Part shown: piece by piece, positions 63,487 through 64,000 of the stretch
How positions within the stretch are numbered: the stretch's first letter is position 1
How the letters are laid out: each line of letters begins with the position of its first letter
From: Cryobacterium lactosi
Lineage (GTDB): Bacteria; Actinomycetota; Actinomycetes; Actinomycetales; Microbacteriaceae
Reading direction: 5' to 3'
DNA length: 64,000 nt
Assembly: GCF_004403945.1 (NCBI RefSeq)
Contig: NZ_SOHM01000031.1
Coordinates: forward strand, 1 to 64,000
Program-made: the position numbers and the translations under genes
The notes under the pieces: generated by a model
Told to the model about the DNA's origin: nothing
Database searches by the model: none
Seen by the model: only the letters and a program-made list of their open reading frames with translations

Positions 63487-64000
63487 TCAGGCCTTGCCGG
63501 CCTGCACGAGCAGCGCCTGGGTGATGCTCGCGATACCGAAGTTCCCATTGGATGCGGCGGTCGCCGGGGTGGAAGCTTTGGCAGTGGAGGAATGCACCGT
63601 TTCGGGGCGGGACTGCAGCAGCAGCAGATTGGCGCCGTCGGGCAGGTCGCGGTCGAGGGCCCACTCGATGTCTTGCGGGCACCTGAAATGCTTCTCGGCC
63701 TTCTTGGCGATGGTCGCGATCGCGGTGATCTCCGTCTCGCTGATCGAGAGCACGTCGCGGCGTTCGGCCGAGACCTCGAGTTCGGTCAGGCCCGCAGCCT
63801 CCGGGTCGGGCACGAGTTCGGCGTGTTTGCTGCCGATCGCGCGCTTGACGACCATCAGCATGATCTTGTCGACGGTGACGTTGTCGGGGGTGACGAGGCC
63901 GGAGACGACGAGTTCGCCGAGGCCGTAGGACGACTCGATGACGATCTTGGAGCGGTCGCCGGTGGTCGGATCCATGGTGATCGCGACCCCGGCGGCACGG
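63487..64000 (-). CDS. PEP synthase-like ATP-binding subunit, 3' part (partial)
   Basis: The gene runs off the window end; the visible 170 codons are its C terminus. AGVAITMDPTTGD, VIESSYGLGELVVSG and CPQDIEWALD with LLLLQSRPET are hallmarks of the PPDK/PEP synthase nucleotide-binding domain. It ends 108 nt before the swivelling-domain gene. Splitting a PEP synthase into ATP-binding and phosphohistidine subunits is the layout of phenylphosphate synthase and of CreH/CreI. The short tail after QSRPET is alanine-rich. Confidence 0.88.
   Translation of the reverse strand, partial: RAAGVAITMDPTTGDRSKIVIESSYGLGELVVSGLVTPDNVTVDKIMLMVVKRAIGSKHAELVPDPEAAGLTELEVSAERRDVLSISETEITAIATIAKKAEKHFRCPQDIEWALDRDLPDGANLLLLQSRPETVHSSTAKASTPATAASNGNFGIASITQALLVQAGKA

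Overview
The window is high-GC actinobacterial DNA. The gene order tlyA-nadK-recN-pyrG-nudix-xerD-parA-scpA-scpB-pseudouridine synthase-tyrA-cmk-der, the frequent GTG/TTG and leaderless starts, and short palindromes built on GGTCTCGACAGGCTCGACC suggest family Microbacteriaceae, possibly a Cryobacterium relative. That placement is inference; no search was run.

Layout. (1) 1-770: the 3' end of a 23S rRNA gene and two nearly identical 5S rRNA genes, each followed by a terminator. (2) 831-19333: a dense, mostly co-directional core block: a repeat-rich TPR-like protein, a HAD phosphatase, TlyA, NAD kinase, RecN, CTP synthase, Nudix hydrolase, XerD, an LtrA-type membrane protein, ParA/ScpA/ScpB, RNA pseudouridine synthase, prephenate dehydrogenase, cytidylate kinase and Der. 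(3) 19995-24576: a membrane glycosyltransferase coupled to a membrane-anchored GH18 protein with two chitin-binding-like modules, then a convergent small membrane protein.

(4) 25023-45707: a genomic island in the 3' end of tRNA-Pro(GGG). It starts with an excisionase-like protein and a tyrosine integrase and is bounded by 33-bp perfect direct repeats (25065-25097 and 45675-45707). Its base composition is visibly lower in GC than the core. It carries four hairpin repeats, a Hachiman-like nuclease/helicase pair, an unknown 378-aa protein, a TIR-domain protein, paralogous membrane-anchored proteins, further small membrane proteins, an EcsC-like protein and a pair sharing a QAGRD motif. Two fragments of a DUF1801 gene flank about 10 kb of this cargo. 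(5) 45708-51535: a second segment ending in a diverged copy of the same att sequence (51503-51535). It carries a methyltransferase, a lipoprotein, a halocin C8-like bacteriocin candidate next to an SdpI-like protein, and an intact dihydrofolate-reductase-like gene whose damaged copies lie in the first island. Together these look like serial insertion at one tRNA gene.

(6) 51853-56854: chromosome again, with a secreted CocE/NonD-type hydrolase, an intact DUF1801 gene, and an operon of DGPF/YCII protein, ECF42-type sigma factor and SRPBCC/AHSA1 protein preceded by a matching ECF42-type promoter. (7) 56882-64000 (minus strand): a catabolic operon with aldehyde dehydrogenase, HD phosphohydrolase, ferredoxin reductase, 2Fe-2S ferredoxin, short-chain dehydrogenase and two PEP-synthase-like subunits, the last cut by the window edge. 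The set matches the cre pathway of Corynebacterium glutamicum, in which an alkylphenol is phosphorylated, oxidised by a P450, dephosphorylated and dehydrogenated; the P450 would lie beyond the window.
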